Source of the DNA: Roseateles sp.
Lineage (GTDB): Bacteria; Pseudomonadota; Gammaproteobacteria; Burkholderiales; Burkholderiaceae
DNA: 64,000 bases
Direction: 5' to 3'
NCBI GenBank assembly: GCA_019232985.1
Contig: JAFAMW010000039.1
Coordinates: 52,105 to 116,104, forward strand
Part shown: in pieces, positions 26,355 through 36,430 of the stretch
Layout of the letters: each line of letters starts with the position of its first letter
Position numbering within the stretch: position 1 is the first letter of the stretch
Translations under genes and position numbers: made by a program
Notes under the pieces: model-generated
What the model saw: only the letters and a program-made list of their open reading frames with translations
Told to the model about the DNA's origin: nothing
Database searches by the model: none

Positions 26355-29300
26355 TCAGCGCTTGAGGCCCGGCACGACGACCAGCGTCGGCGGCGTCGCC
26401 GGCGCTGCGTGCGCGGCCTGCGGCGCCGCGATCAGGCGCTGCAGCGCGGCGCGCAGGCGCTGCGCGTCGATCGGCTTGGTCAGGAAGTCGTTCATGCCGG
26501 CGGCGAGCGCCTCGTCGCGCTCCGACGATAGCGCGGCCGCGGTCAGCGCGACGATCGGCAGCGTCGCCGCGTCGAAGTCGCGACGGATCTCGCGCGTCGC
26601 CTCGTGGCCGCTCATGACCGGCATCTGCACGTCCATCAGCACCGCGTCGAACGGCGCGCCGCGCGCGGCCGCGGCGCGCACGGCCGCGATCGCCTGGCGG
26701 CCGTCGTGGGCCTGCTCGACCTGCAGGCCCCATTGCTCGAGCTGGGCCACCGCGATCAGCATATTGACCGGATGGTCCTCGACCATCAGCACGCGCCGGC
26801 CCTCGAACTCGCGCAGCGCGCGCGGCTCGGCCGGGCGGCCCGCGGCCTCGGCGGCCGGCAGCGGCAGCTCGGCCCAGAAGGTCGCGCCCTGGCCCGGCTG
26901 GCTCACGAGGCCGACGCTGCCGCCCATCAGCGTGCTGAGCTCGCGGCTGATCGACAGGCCGAGGCCGGTGCCGCCGTAGCGCCGCGTCGTCGACTCGTCG
27001 GCCTGGGTGAAGGGCTCGAACAGGCGCGCGTGCTGGGCCGGGTCGATGCCCGGACCGGTGTCGGCGACCTCGAAGCGCAGCCGCCCCTCGGGGCGCGCGA
27101 GCACGCGCAGCGTGATGCCGCCCTGCTGGGTGAACTTCAGCGCATTGGACAGGAAGTTCGACAGCACCTGGCGCAGGCGCAGCTGGTCGCCGAGCACCCA
27201 GGCCGGCACGGCCGCGTCGATCTCGACCGCGAAGCGCAGGCCGCGCGACTCGGCGAGCGTCAGGTAGGCGACGCGCACGCTCGCGAGCATGTCGCGCAGG
27301 CCGAAGCTTTGCGTCTCGAGCGTCAGGCGGCCGGCCTCGATCTTGGCGAGATCGAGGATGTCGGAGATCAGCCCCGACAGGCTCTCGGCGCTGTCGAGCA
27401 TCTGGTCGAGGTAGCCGCGGCGCGTGCCCGCGTCGAGGTCGGGCTGCTGGAGCATGCGCGCGAGGCCGACGAGGCCGTTCAGCGGCGTGCGCAGCTCGTG
27501 GCTGGTGTTCGCGAGGAAGGCGCTCTTGGCGCGGCTCGCCGCCTGCGCCTCGTCCTTGGCCTGGGCCAGCGCGGCCTCGACGCGGCGCCGCTCGGTCACG
27601 TCCTCCATGATCCAGATCGTGCCGCCGCGGCTCGGGTGCGCGGGGTCGACGGCCTTGCCGAGGATGCGGCAGGTGAAATCGCTGCCGTCCTGGCGCCGCA
27701 TGGTGCGCTCGATCTCGATCTGCGCGCCGGCCGCGAGCCGCGGCTCGAGCTCGGTCAACGCGGCCGCGTGCTCGGCTGCGCTCGGCCAGATCGCGCTCGC
27801 GTGGCGGCCGTTCAGCGTATCCGGCGCAAAGCCGAACATCGACTCGACGAGTCGGTTCACGAGCACGAAGCGCTCGCCGCGCGTCAGGCAGATGCCGATC
27901 GACGCGTTCGACAGGATCGCCTCGTGGACCATGCGGCGGCGCTCGCTCTCGGTCACGTCGCGCGAGTTCGTGACCAGGTAGCGCTGGCCGTCGACCTCGA
28001 ACGCGGCGGCCGACATCTGCATGCTGATCAGCTGGCCGTCCTTGCTGCGGAACACGCAGGGCATCGCGCGCAGGTCCTCGCCGTTGCGCAGTGCCTCGCG
28101 CACGGCCTGCTGCTGCTCCTTGTAGTGGAAGATGCCGAGCTCGCCCGGCGTGCGGCCGAGCGCCTCCTCGCGCGTGAAGCCCGTGACCTGCTCCCAGGTC
28201 TTGTTGACCATCAGGTAGCGGCTGCTGTCGAGCTCGTTGAGCGTGACGACGTCGGGGCTCATCGCGACGAGGTGCGAGAGCAGGCTCTCGGAGCTGCGCA
28301 GCGCCTCCTGGGCGCGCGAGGCCTCGGTCTGGTCGATGAAGAAGGACAGCGTCGCGGGCCCGCCCTCGGCGTCGACGCGCACGCTCGTCGTCGCGACGAT
28401 GCGGCGGCGCCGCGACAGCGTGCGCAGGTTGAACTCCTCGGCCGGCAGCATGCCGCCGAGCGGCATGCGCTCGATCTTGGCCGCGCGCTCGCGCGCGCGC
28501 TCCTCGTCGCCGGCCTCGTAATGCGAGAACAGGTCCTGGCCGATCATGCTCGAGCGCTGGGTGTAGCCGAACAGCGCCATCGCCGCGGCGTTCGCGTCGA
28601 GCACGCGGCCCCAGCGGTGCAGCACCTGCGGCGACGGCGAGCGCCGGAACAGCTCGCGGTAGCGCGCCTCGGTCGCGCGCATCGCCTGCTCGGCGCGCAT
28701 CTCGCTCGAGACGTCGCGGCCGACGCCCCAGTAGCCGCTGAAATTGCCCTGCGCGTCGAAGCGCGGCTCGCCGCTGATCGACAGAAACAGCGGCGCGCCG
28801 TCGGGGCCGGTGCGCCGCGCCATCACGCCGCGCAGCGGGCGGTGCGCCTCGAGGTCGGCGCGCAGCGCGTCGAGGTCTTCGTCGCTGATGCCGAGGTCGG
28901 CGATCTCCCAGGGCGTGCGGCCGCGCCGCTTCTCGAGCGACAGGCCCGACGCGCCCGGGCGCTCCTCGGCGAGGTGGACGAAGCGGTACTCGCGGTCGAT
29001 CTCCCAGTACCAGTCGGCGGCCATGCTGAGCAGGTCGCGGAAGCGCGCGTTGCGGATCGTCGCCTCCTGGGTCGCGCGGCGCGTCATGCGCAGCGCGCCG
29101 TTGCCGATCACGAGCGCCGCGGCGATCAGGAACAGGTGGGTGACGACGCGCTCGTCGATCGGGTGGCGCGTGAGGTCGAGCGCGGTCTGCGCGCCGCCGG
29201 CGACCCAGGCGAGCAGCGCGACGGCGGCGCCCGCGAACGCGGCGAGCGCGGCGCCCGCGCGCAGGCCCAGCATGATCGTGCCCGCGGCGACGAGGAAGCT

Positions 29301-29678
29301 CAGCAGCGTCAGGCTCACCGAGTACAGGCCGAGGCCGCGCAGCGCCGCGACGTAGACCGCGAGCGACATGATCGCGGCCATCAGCACGAACGAGACCGCG
29401 CCGGCGTGGCGCATCGGCAGGCGCCAGCGGCACAGTCCGCAGGCCAGGGCGGTCGCGAGCGCGGCGAGGCTCGGCGCCATGCCGCCGAGCGGCTCGCCAG
29501 GCTGGCGCCAGCGCAGCATCAGCGCCGCGGCGACGAGCAGCAGCACCGCGCAGGCGCTGAAGAACAGCCGCAGCGCGCGCCGGCGCATGCTCGCATCGAG
29601 GCGGCGCAGCGGGTCGTCGAGCACGCTCGACTGGCCGGCCAGGCTGCTGAACTCCTCGAGGGTGTCGGTGTCCTTCAT
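26355..29678 (-). CDS. Membrane hybrid histidine kinase with multiple PAS domains and a receiver
   Basis: 1107 residues. An N-terminal integral membrane region (about 35-200, six or so helices) is followed by several PAS/PAC modules (about 210-700, e.g. DWYWEIDREYRFVH, SPDVVTLNELDS, ASIGICLTRGE). The HisKA domain has phospho-acceptor His727 in SHELRTPLN, the HATPase domain has N and G boxes (NALKFT, DTGPGID, GGTGLGLSIS), and a C-terminal receiver has Asp1016 in LMDVQMP and a conserved Lys in TKPID. No Hpt domain is attached, so phosphotransfer must continue to a separate protein. The sensed signal is unknown; the PAS array suggests redox or small-ligand sensing. Confidence 0.93.
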   Translation of the reverse strand: MKDTDTLEEFSSLAGQSSVLDDPLRRLDASMRRRALRLFFSACAVLLLVAAALMLRWRQPGEPLGGMAPSLAALATALACGLCRWRLPMRHAGAVSFVLMAAIMSLAVYVAALRGLGLYSVSLTLLSFLVAAGTIMLGLRAGAALAAFAGAAVALLAWVAGGAQTALDLTRHPIDERVVTHLFLIAAALVIGNGALRMTRRATQEATIRNARFRDLLSMAADWYWEIDREYRFVHLAEERPGASGLSLEKRRGRTPWEIADLGISDEDLDALRADLEAHRPLRGVMARRTGPDGAPLFLSISGEPRFDAQGNFSGYWGVGRDVSSEMRAEQAMRATEARYRELFRRSPSPQVLHRWGRVLDANAAAMALFGYTQRSSMIGQDLFSHYEAGDEERARERAAKIERMPLGGMLPAEEFNLRTLSRRRRIVATTSVRVDAEGGPATLSFFIDQTEASRAQEALRSSESLLSHLVAMSPDVVTLNELDSSRYLMVNKTWEQVTGFTREEALGRTPGELGIFHYKEQQQAVREALRNGEDLRAMPCVFRSKDGQLISMQMSAAAFEVDGQRYLVTNSRDVTESERRRMVHEAILSNASIGICLTRGERFVLVNRLVESMFGFAPDTLNGRHASAIWPSAAEHAAALTELEPRLAAGAQIEIERTMRRQDGSDFTCRILGKAVDPAHPSRGGTIWIMEDVTERRRVEAALAQAKDEAQAASRAKSAFLANTSHELRTPLNGLVGLARMLQQPDLDAGTRRGYLDQMLDSAESLSGLISDILDLAKIEAGRLTLETQSFGLRDMLASVRVAYLTLAESRGLRFAVEIDAAVPAWVLGDQLRLRQVLSNFLSNALKFTQQGGITLRVLARPEGRLRFEVADTGPGIDPAQHARLFEPFTQADESTTRRYGGTGLGLSISRELSTLMGGSVGLVSQPGQGATFWAELPLPAAEAAGRPAEPRALREFEGRRVLMVEDHPVNMLIAVAQLEQWGLQVEQAHDGRQAIAAVRAAAARGAPFDAVLMDVQMPVMSGHEATREIRRDFDAATLPIVALTAAALSSERDEALAAGMNDFLTKPIDAQRLRAALQRLIAAPQAAHAAPATPPTLVVVPGLKR

Positions 29679-29698
29679 GCGTGGCGGCGCTTGGGGCC

Positions 29699-30523
29699 TC
29701 AGGTGCGGGCGGCGTTGAGCTCGGCGCGGGTGCGTTCGGCCGCGGCACGCGCGGCCGCCGCAAAATCGGCGCCGCTGCTCGCGTAGAGCACCGCGCGCGA
29801 GCTGTTGACGACGATCATGCCGTCGGGCGTCGCGCCCGCGCGCACCGTCGCGGCCGCGTCGCCGCCCTGGGCGCCGACGCCCGGGATCAGCAGCGGCAGG
29901 GTCGGCGCGAGCTGGCGCACGCGCGCGATCTCGTCGGGGTAGGTCGCGCCGACGACGAGGCCCAGCTGGCCGTTGCGGTTCCAGTCGCGCTGGGCCAGCG
30001 CGGCGAGGTGCTCGAACAGGCGCGGCCGGCCGTCGACGTCGGCGAGGCGCTGCATCTGCCAGTCGTTGCCGCCCGGGTTGGAGGTGCGGCACAGCAGGAA
30101 CGCGCCCTTGTCGGGGTAGCGCAGCCAGGGCTCGACGGTGTCGAAGCCCATGAACGGGGACAGCGTGACGGCGTCGGCCTGGTAGCGCTCGAAGGCCTCG
30201 CGCGCGTATTGCTCGGCCGTCGAGCCGATGTCGCCGCGCTTCGCGTCGAGGATCACCGGCACCTGCGGGGCGACGCGCTTGATGTGCGCCATCAGGCGCT
30301 CGAGCTGCTCCTCGGCGCGCTGGGCCGCGAAGTAGGCGATCTGCGGCTTGAACGCGCAGACCAGGTCCTTGGTCGCGTCGACGATGGCCGCGCAGAAATC
30401 GAACACGCGCGACGCGTCGCCGGCCCAGGCGCCCGGCAAGCGCGCCGGCTCGGGGTCGAGCCCGACGCACAGCAGCGAGTCGTTGCGGGTCTGGGCCTGG
30501 CGGAGCATGTCGGTGAAGTTCAT
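29699..30523 (-). CDS. pyrF: Orotidine 5'-phosphate decarboxylase
   Basis: 274-residue enzyme of the longer (type 2) PyrF group that converts OMP to UMP, the last step of UMP synthesis. The catalytic Asp-Lys-Asp signature is ILDAKRGDIG (Asp93, Lys95, Asp98). Other core elements are CVGLDPEP near residue 20, KPQIAYF, and the phosphate-binding GVGAQGGD and NSSRAVLY. The start ATG at 30523 follows GACAAT plus seven bases, consistent with a leaderless mRNA. It is divergent from the GNAT gene with overlapping promoters. Confidence 0.97.
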   Translation of the reverse strand: MNFTDMLRQAQTRNDSLLCVGLDPEPARLPGAWAGDASRVFDFCAAIVDATKDLVCAFKPQIAYFAAQRAEEQLERLMAHIKRVAPQVPVILDAKRGDIGSTAEQYAREAFERYQADAVTLSPFMGFDTVEPWLRYPDKGAFLLCRTSNPGGNDWQMQRLADVDGRPRLFEHLAALAQRDWNRNGQLGLVVGATYPDEIARVRQLAPTLPLLIPGVGAQGGDAAATVRAGATPDGMIVVNSSRAVLYASSGADFAAAARAAAERTRAELNAART

Positions 30524-30549
30524 GGCCCCGATTGTCCTATGCTCGCCGC
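30524..30549. promoter_or_regulatory. Overlapping divergent leaderless promoters of pyrF and the GNAT gene
   Basis: Minus strand: GACAAT (30536-30531) stands 7 nt before the pyrF ATG. Plus strand: TATGCT (30538-30543) stands 6 nt (CGCCGC) before a GTG at 30550. The two -10 boxes are separated by one base, so the two polymerases would compete for this site. Confidence 0.5.
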
Positions 30550-31083
30550 GTGGAAATCCTACGCACCCCCCGCCTGTTATTGCGCGAGTTCACGCCGGAC
30601 GACGCTTTGTTCCTGCTCGAACTGCTCAACGACCCCGATTGGCACCGCTACATCAGCGACCCGGGGGTGCGCGACCTCGAGCAGGCGCGCACCTGGATGG
30701 CGTCGCGCCTGTTCGAGCCCTACCGGCGCCTCGGCCACGGCTTCTGGGCTGTCGAGTTGCTTGCGGGCGACGCGCCGAGCGGCCTGCTCGTCGGCCTGTG
30801 CGGCCTGTTCAAGCGCGACAGCCTGCCCGAGGTCGACCTCGGCTACGCGCTGCTCGCGCGGCACCGCGGCCACGGCTACGCTCGCGAGGCGGCGGCGGCC
30901 TGCCTGCGCTACGGCCGCGAACGGCTCGCGTTCGCGGCGCTGATGGCGATTACGGCGCCCGACAACGCCGGCTCGCAGCGCCTGCTGCGCGAGCTCGGGT
31001 TCAAGGACCTCGGCGAGCAGTGGCTCGCCGGCTACGAGACGCCGAGCCGGGTGTTCCGCGTCGTGTTCGACGCGCCCAAATAA
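30550..31083 (+). CDS. GNAT-family N-acetyltransferase (RimJ/RimL type)
   Basis: 177 residues from the GTG at 30550. The start is inferred from the TATGCT box six bases upstream and from the family N-terminus (EILRTPRLLLREF); a TTG at 30532 would add six residues but overlaps the -10 box. The acetyl-CoA-binding pattern is in the segment ARHRGHGYAREAAAACLRYGRE, and the C-terminal APDNAGSQRLLRELGFK is typical of this group. Substrates in the family include protein N-termini and small amines; not decidable here. It converges with purB. Confidence 0.85.
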   Translation: MEILRTPRLLLREFTPDDALFLLELLNDPDWHRYISDPGVRDLEQARTWMASRLFEPYRRLGHGFWAVELLAGDAPSGLLVGLCGLFKRDSLPEVDLGYALLARHRGHGYAREAAAACLRYGRERLAFAALMAITAPDNAGSQRLLRELGFKDLGEQWLAGYETPSRVFRVVFDAPK

Positions 31084-31085
31084 AG

Positions 31086-32525
<1,440 letters not shown>

Positions 32526-33542
32526 TCAATGGCTGAAGAACGCGATGCGATCGGCGTCGGCCGGGTGCGAGGCGATCGCGATTGGCAGGCCCTGCGCGTG
32601 GCCGGTCTTCGCGATGCGCTCGAAAAAAGTCGCCATCACGCGCGGCGGGATGCCGTTGTCGCGCAGCAGCCCGTAGGCCGTGACATCGGCCTGGTGCTCG
32701 AACTCGCGCGAGTAGGCCATTTCCATGACCACGCCGGCCGAACCCGCGAGCAGGGTCGAGACGTCCCCGAAAAGCAGCGTCGCGAACGCGCCCGTGAAGC
32801 TCGAGCGCACCAGCATGCGCGTCGCGTGGCGGCGCTCGACATGGCCGAGCTCGTGGCCGAGCACGCCCATCACGGCGTCGGGCGCGTCCTTGAGGAAGTC
32901 GACGAGCGCGTCGGTCACGACGATGTCGCCGCCCGGCAGCGCGAACGCGTTCGGGCCGACGCTCTTGGGTGCGGCACGGAACTGCAGCCGGTACTGCAGG
33001 CCCTCGCGCCGGCACAGCGGCGCGGCGAGCCGCGCGAAGCGCGCCGCGATCGCCTGCCGCTGCACGGCGGGCAGGGCGCTCGGCTCGAGCAGGCGCTGGT
33101 CGAGCAGCGCGAGCGACTGCGCGCCGATCTGCGCGTCGACGCTCGCGGGCAGCGCCGCGACGGCCGCGTCGGAAAGCGCGGGCAGCCCCCAGCGCCAGCT
33201 GGCCCACGCGGCCGCGCCGACGAGCCCGAGCGCGAGCAGGGTCAGGCGCCAGCTGCGGATCCAGCGCGCCACGTGGCGCTCGCGCAGGCCGCCGCGCGCC
33301 GCCCAGGCGTCCCAGGCCGCCGCGTCGGCGCTGCTGAGCAGCCCGCCGCCGGGCAGCAGGGCCTGGCGCTGGCCGTGGCGCTGGCGCTCGGGCCAGGCCA
33401 CTGACGCGCGATCGAACTCGCGCGTCGAGCCCTCGCACTCGACCGTCAGCCGGCCGGCCGCGAGGCGCGCCACGGCCGGCCGCGCGCGCGGGCTTCGGCC
33501 GTCGAAGAAGTCGACGCGCAGGCCGTCCGCGCCCTCGTCCAT
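32526..33542 (-). CDS. M48-family metallopeptidase, membrane-anchored
   Basis: 338 residues from the ATG at 33542. A soluble N-terminal part (1-95) is followed by one transmembrane helix (about 98-116) and a zinc peptidase domain with HELGH at 230-234 and a downstream Glu ligand in EFEHQAD. This is the M48 (HtpX/Oma1-like) arrangement used in membrane or outer-membrane protein quality control. The start ATG overlaps the TGA of the YjgN-like gene upstream (TGATG), so the two are translationally coupled and probably act together. The pairing of a YjgN/DUF898 membrane protein with an M48 peptidase is common in proteobacteria, but its substrate is unknown. Confidence 0.9.
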   Translation of the reverse strand: MDEGADGLRVDFFDGRSPRARPAVARLAAGRLTVECEGSTREFDRASVAWPERQRHGQRQALLPGGGLLSSADAAAWDAWAARGGLRERHVARWIRSWRLTLLALGLVGAAAWASWRWGLPALSDAAVAALPASVDAQIGAQSLALLDQRLLEPSALPAVQRQAIAARFARLAAPLCRREGLQYRLQFRAAPKSVGPNAFALPGGDIVVTDALVDFLKDAPDAVMGVLGHELGHVERRHATRMLVRSSFTGAFATLLFGDVSTLLAGSAGVVMEMAYSREFEHQADVTAYGLLRDNGIPPRVMATFFERIAKTGHAQGLPIAIASHPADADRIAFFSH

Positions 33543-34774
33543 CAAAGCCCGATGTCGAAGCCGAAGAAGTCGGCCGCCGCGTCGCCGCTCGCGTCCTGGC
33601 TCGCGAGCGCGCCGTCGCCGGCCCAGGTCTCGACGTCCTCGCTGACCTCGATCGTCATCGCCGCGAGGCGCAGCCGCGTCGTCGCGACGGCCGCGAACGG
33701 CCGGTACAGGCTCAGCGTGACGAGCGTGAGCAGCCAGTTCACGAGCGTGAGCTTGAGCAGCTCGGTCGCGCCGAGGCGGCTATGGAAGGCGATGGCCGCG
33801 CTGCGCGTGTGGCCCCAGACGAGGTTCTGCGTGCGCGAGGTCGCGTAGGACAGGTAGATCGCGATGAACAGCGCGTAGGCGACGCCGAACGCGGCGATCG
33901 CCCCGTAGCCGGGGGTGGCGCCTCCGCGCGCGCCGGTCAGCGCGGCGAGCGGGATCACGCAGATCCCGAACAGCACGCCGAGGCCCAGCGTGACGCCGAA
34001 GATGCGCCCCGCGAGCCCGTAGAACGGGCCGATGCCCAGGTCGAGCCGGGTCTGCTGCGCGGCGAAGCCGTAATGGCCATGCTGGTACCGCTTGAGCAGG
34101 CCGAAGGTCCAGGGCGAGAGCAGGGCCACGCCGAGCCCGGACAGGCCGAGGATCCAGACCAGCGACAGCATCGACCGCAACGCCTCGACGTCGCCGTGCC
34201 TTTGCGCGTTCGAAAAGAACAGGCTGATGCCGATGTACGGCAGCAAAGGGATACCGACCGGCAGGTAGGCCAGGTAGGCCTCGCGCAGGCCGCCGCTGAA
34301 CCTGAAGCGCAGGCCGCGCCAGCTCGTGTTGCCGAGGCGGAACTGCAGGCTCGCGCGCCATAGCGCAGGCCAGATCGCGGCGACGATCACGAACGCGACG
34401 AGTCCGACCGTCGGCGAGATCCGGCCGCCGCCGCTGTACGCGGCGAGCAGCACGGCGAGCAGCACGTAGCCGCGGAACATGCGCCAGGGGTCGCCGTGAA
34501 AGGCCAGCGCCTGGCCGTCGATCACGGTGTTCGCGTCGAAGTAGCGCAGCCGCCGCGCCTTCGCGAACGGGTAGTACAGGCCCAGCGTGACGAGGGTCAG
34601 CAGCAGGTTGACGATCCAGATGCGGAAGTACTCGCTGCCCGAGGCGGTGAACTCGATGCGCAGGTCGCGCGTGCTCGGCGGGCGCGGCGCGACGGCGGGC
34701 GCCGGCGGGTTGAACGGCGTGGTCGCCGGGAAATCGGACGGGCCGGCGCTGTCTCCGGGCTGGGTTTCGGTCAT
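33542..34774 (-). CDS. YjgN/DUF898-family multi-pass membrane protein
   Basis: 410-residue inner-membrane protein with about eight hydrophobic helices and two related halves, each starting with a NLLLTLVTLGLYYPFAKAR-like motif (near residues 55 and 355; the second reads NWLLTLVTLSLYRPFAAV). This duplicated motif defines the YjgN/DUF898 family, which has no established function. The ATG at 34774 follows AGGGAG. The stop codon overlaps the start of the M48 peptidase gene, implying joint expression. Confidence 0.88.
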   Translation of the reverse strand: MTETQPGDSAGPSDFPATTPFNPPAPAVAPRPPSTRDLRIEFTASGSEYFRIWIVNLLLTLVTLGLYYPFAKARRLRYFDANTVIDGQALAFHGDPWRMFRGYVLLAVLLAAYSGGGRISPTVGLVAFVIVAAIWPALWRASLQFRLGNTSWRGLRFRFSGGLREAYLAYLPVGIPLLPYIGISLFFSNAQRHGDVEALRSMLSLVWILGLSGLGVALLSPWTFGLLKRYQHGHYGFAAQQTRLDLGIGPFYGLAGRIFGVTLGLGVLFGICVIPLAALTGARGGATPGYGAIAAFGVAYALFIAIYLSYATSRTQNLVWGHTRSAAIAFHSRLGATELLKLTLVNWLLTLVTLSLYRPFAAVATTRLRLAAMTIEVSEDVETWAGDGALASQDASGDAAADFFGFDIGL

Positions 34775-34981
34775 AGGGCTCCCTGGGAACGCACCTCGGT
34801 GGGGCGTGTTGCTGGTCTGTGCCGCGCAGTGTGCTACACCGCACGGCGCTCGCAATCCAGTGTTTGCCTGACGTCGGGGTCCACCTGTTGCGGCGCACGC
34901 CACAGCGCGCCGAGGCCGGCGGGGCCTGGCCCTAGAATCGTTCGACCCCCTTGTGAATGAGGGCCGCCGGCCCGCCCCACC

Positions 34982-35611
34982 ATGAAATTGATCGGTTCGC
35001 TGACCAGCCCCTACGTCCGCAAGGTGCGCATCGTGATGAGCGAGAAGAAGCTCGACTACCAGCTGCTGCTCGAGGATGTCTGGGCCAGCGACGCGATCAT
35101 GAAGATGAACCCGCTCGGCAAGGTTCCCTGTCTCGTCATGGAAGGCCAGGACTCGATCAGCGGCGCCGTGTTCGACTCGCGCGTGATCTGCGAGTACGTG
35201 GACACGCTGTCGCCGGTCGGCCGCCTGATCCCCGAGCGCGGCCGCGAGCGCACCGAGGTGCGCACCTGGGAGGCGCTCGCCGACGGCATCCTCGACGCCG
35301 CGATCCTCGCGCGCAACGAACAGACCTGGGCCGGCCGCAAGCCCGAGCAGCGCAGCACGGCCTGGATCGACCGCCAGTTGAGCAAGGTCCATGCGGGCCT
35401 GGAGGCGATGGGCCAGGGCCTCGGCGACAAGCCCTGGTGCTCGGGCAACCATTTCTCGCTCGCCGACATCGCGGTCGGCTGCGCCCTCGCGTGGATCGAG
35501 TTCCGCTTCCCCGCGCTCACATGGCGCGCCGAGCATCCGAACCTTGCGCGCCACCTCGACAAGCTCGCGCAGCGGCCGAGCTTCGTCGATACCGCGCCGC
35601 CGCCGGCCTGA
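34982..35611 (+). CDS. Glutathione S-transferase family protein
   Basis: 209-residue cytosolic protein with an N-terminal thioredoxin-like domain (1-80: KLIGSLTSPYVRKVRIVM, then the cis-Pro GKVPCLVM and the glutathione-contact DSRVICEY) and an all-helical C-terminal domain (HFSLADIAVGCAL). The likely catalytic residue is one of the Ser/Thr in SLTSPY. Members of this group conjugate or reduce xenobiotics or act in redox stress; substrate unknown. A TAGAAT box at about 34934 gives a 5' leader of about 40 nt. The gene ends seven bases before a perfect 54-bp palindrome. Confidence 0.9.
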   Translation: MKLIGSLTSPYVRKVRIVMSEKKLDYQLLLEDVWASDAIMKMNPLGKVPCLVMEGQDSISGAVFDSRVICEYVDTLSPVGRLIPERGRERTEVRTWEALADGILDAAILARNEQTWAGRKPEQRSTAWIDRQLSKVHAGLEAMGQGLGDKPWCSGNHFSLADIAVGCALAWIEFRFPALTWRAEHPNLARHLDKLAQRPSFVDTAPPPA

Positions 35612-35617
35612 ATCGGT

Positions 35618-35671
35618 TAGGGCCTGCCAACGCCACGGAGACCCGGGTCTCCGTGGCGTTGGCAGGCCCTA
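35618..35671. repeat. Perfect 54-bp palindrome between convergent genes
   Basis: Two 27-base arms are exact reverse complements with no spacer (left arm 35618-35644, right arm 35645-35671; the centre is CCCGGG). It sits between the stop of the GST gene (35611) and the stop of the response-regulator gene (35673). As RNA either strand would form one very long hairpin, so a bidirectional transcription stop is the simplest role, although there is no T-run on either side. Perfect unspaced palindromes of this length are normally unstable in bacteria that have SbcCD. Confidence 0.9.
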
Positions 35672-35672
35672 G

Positions 35673-36332
35673 TCAGGCGGCAGCCTGCGCCGCTGCCCGC
35701 GCGCTGCCGTGCAGGCGCTGGTAGAGCGCATGGATGCGCCGCTCGATCTCGACCTCGCCGACGCGCCAGCGCGCCGCAACCTCGCCGACGAGCAGGCCAT
35801 GGGCGAGCAGGCTGAGCAGATGCTGGTCGGCGCGCGTGAAGCCGAGCAGGCCGCCGGCCTGACCGTAGTCGCGCGCCGCAGCGGGGAGCTGCGCGTCGGC
35901 GAGGCGCGTGCGACCGAGCGCGGCGAGGGCCAGCGTCTGCTGGGCCAGCTGCGGCGACATCGACGCGCGGCCGCTCGCGAGCCGGCGCAGCGCGCCGATC
36001 AGGCCCTGGGTGCGGCCGCCCTCGACCGCGTAGCCGTTGCCGATCGAGCGCAGCGCGTCGAACATGCCGAGCTCGTCGGGCGAATCGGCGAACAGCAGCA
36101 CGAGCGGAGGCTCGTCCATGCCGCGCAGCGCGCTCTCGAGCCGCGTGGCCGGGCCGTCGGCGAGGCGCAGGTCGCAGGCGAGGATGTCGGGGCGCGTGCG
36201 CACGATGTCTTCGGCTGCGAGGCGGCCATGCGTGCCGGCCCCGGCGAGCGTCCAGCCGGGCATGGACGCGAGCGCGCGCTGCGCCTTGTGCAGGGCGCTG
36301 GGGTGGTGACGGAGAACGTAGACGTGGGGCAT
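35673..36332 (-). CDS. Atypical response regulator with LuxR-type helix-turn-helix
   Basis: 219 residues from the ATG at 36332. The N-terminal half looks like a receiver fold (VYVLRHHPSAL, then ILACDLRLADG with a central Asp, LVLLFADS). However, the acidic pair expected after the first strand is absent, and the conserved Lys near GYAV is replaced. The C-terminus is a LuxR/GerE-type helix-turn-helix (ADQHLLSLLAHGLLVGEVAARW). It may be a pseudo-receiver that works without phosphorylation. No partner kinase is adjacent. It follows the glutamate-synthase-like gene on the same strand after about 100 bp. Confidence 0.7.
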   Translation of the reverse strand: MPHVYVLRHHPSALHKAQRALASMPGWTLAGAGTHGRLAAEDIVRTRPDILACDLRLADGPATRLESALRGMDEPPLVLLFADSPDELGMFDALRSIGNGYAVEGGRTQGLIGALRRLASGRASMSPQLAQQTLALAALGRTRLADAQLPAAARDYGQAGGLLGFTRADQHLLSLLAHGLLVGEVAARWRVGEVEIERRIHALYQRLHGSARAAAQAAA

Positions 36333-36430
36333 CGGAACAACCGGCCGCGCAGCACGCGGCCAGCGACGCATTGTGCGCAGGCCGCGTCGCGCTTCATACC
36401 CCATGAGCGAGTCCCCGCGACTCGGGGGGG

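Noticed and set aside
26604..29786. Plus-strand open frame of about 1060 codons antisense to the hybrid kinase
   Set aside because: It is a shadow of the kinase gene, with biased composition and no signals for translation.
30532..30549. TTG start at 30532 for the GNAT gene
   Set aside because: The TTG is part of the opposing pyrF -10 box and precedes the TATGCT box. GTG 30550 gives the usual family N-terminus.
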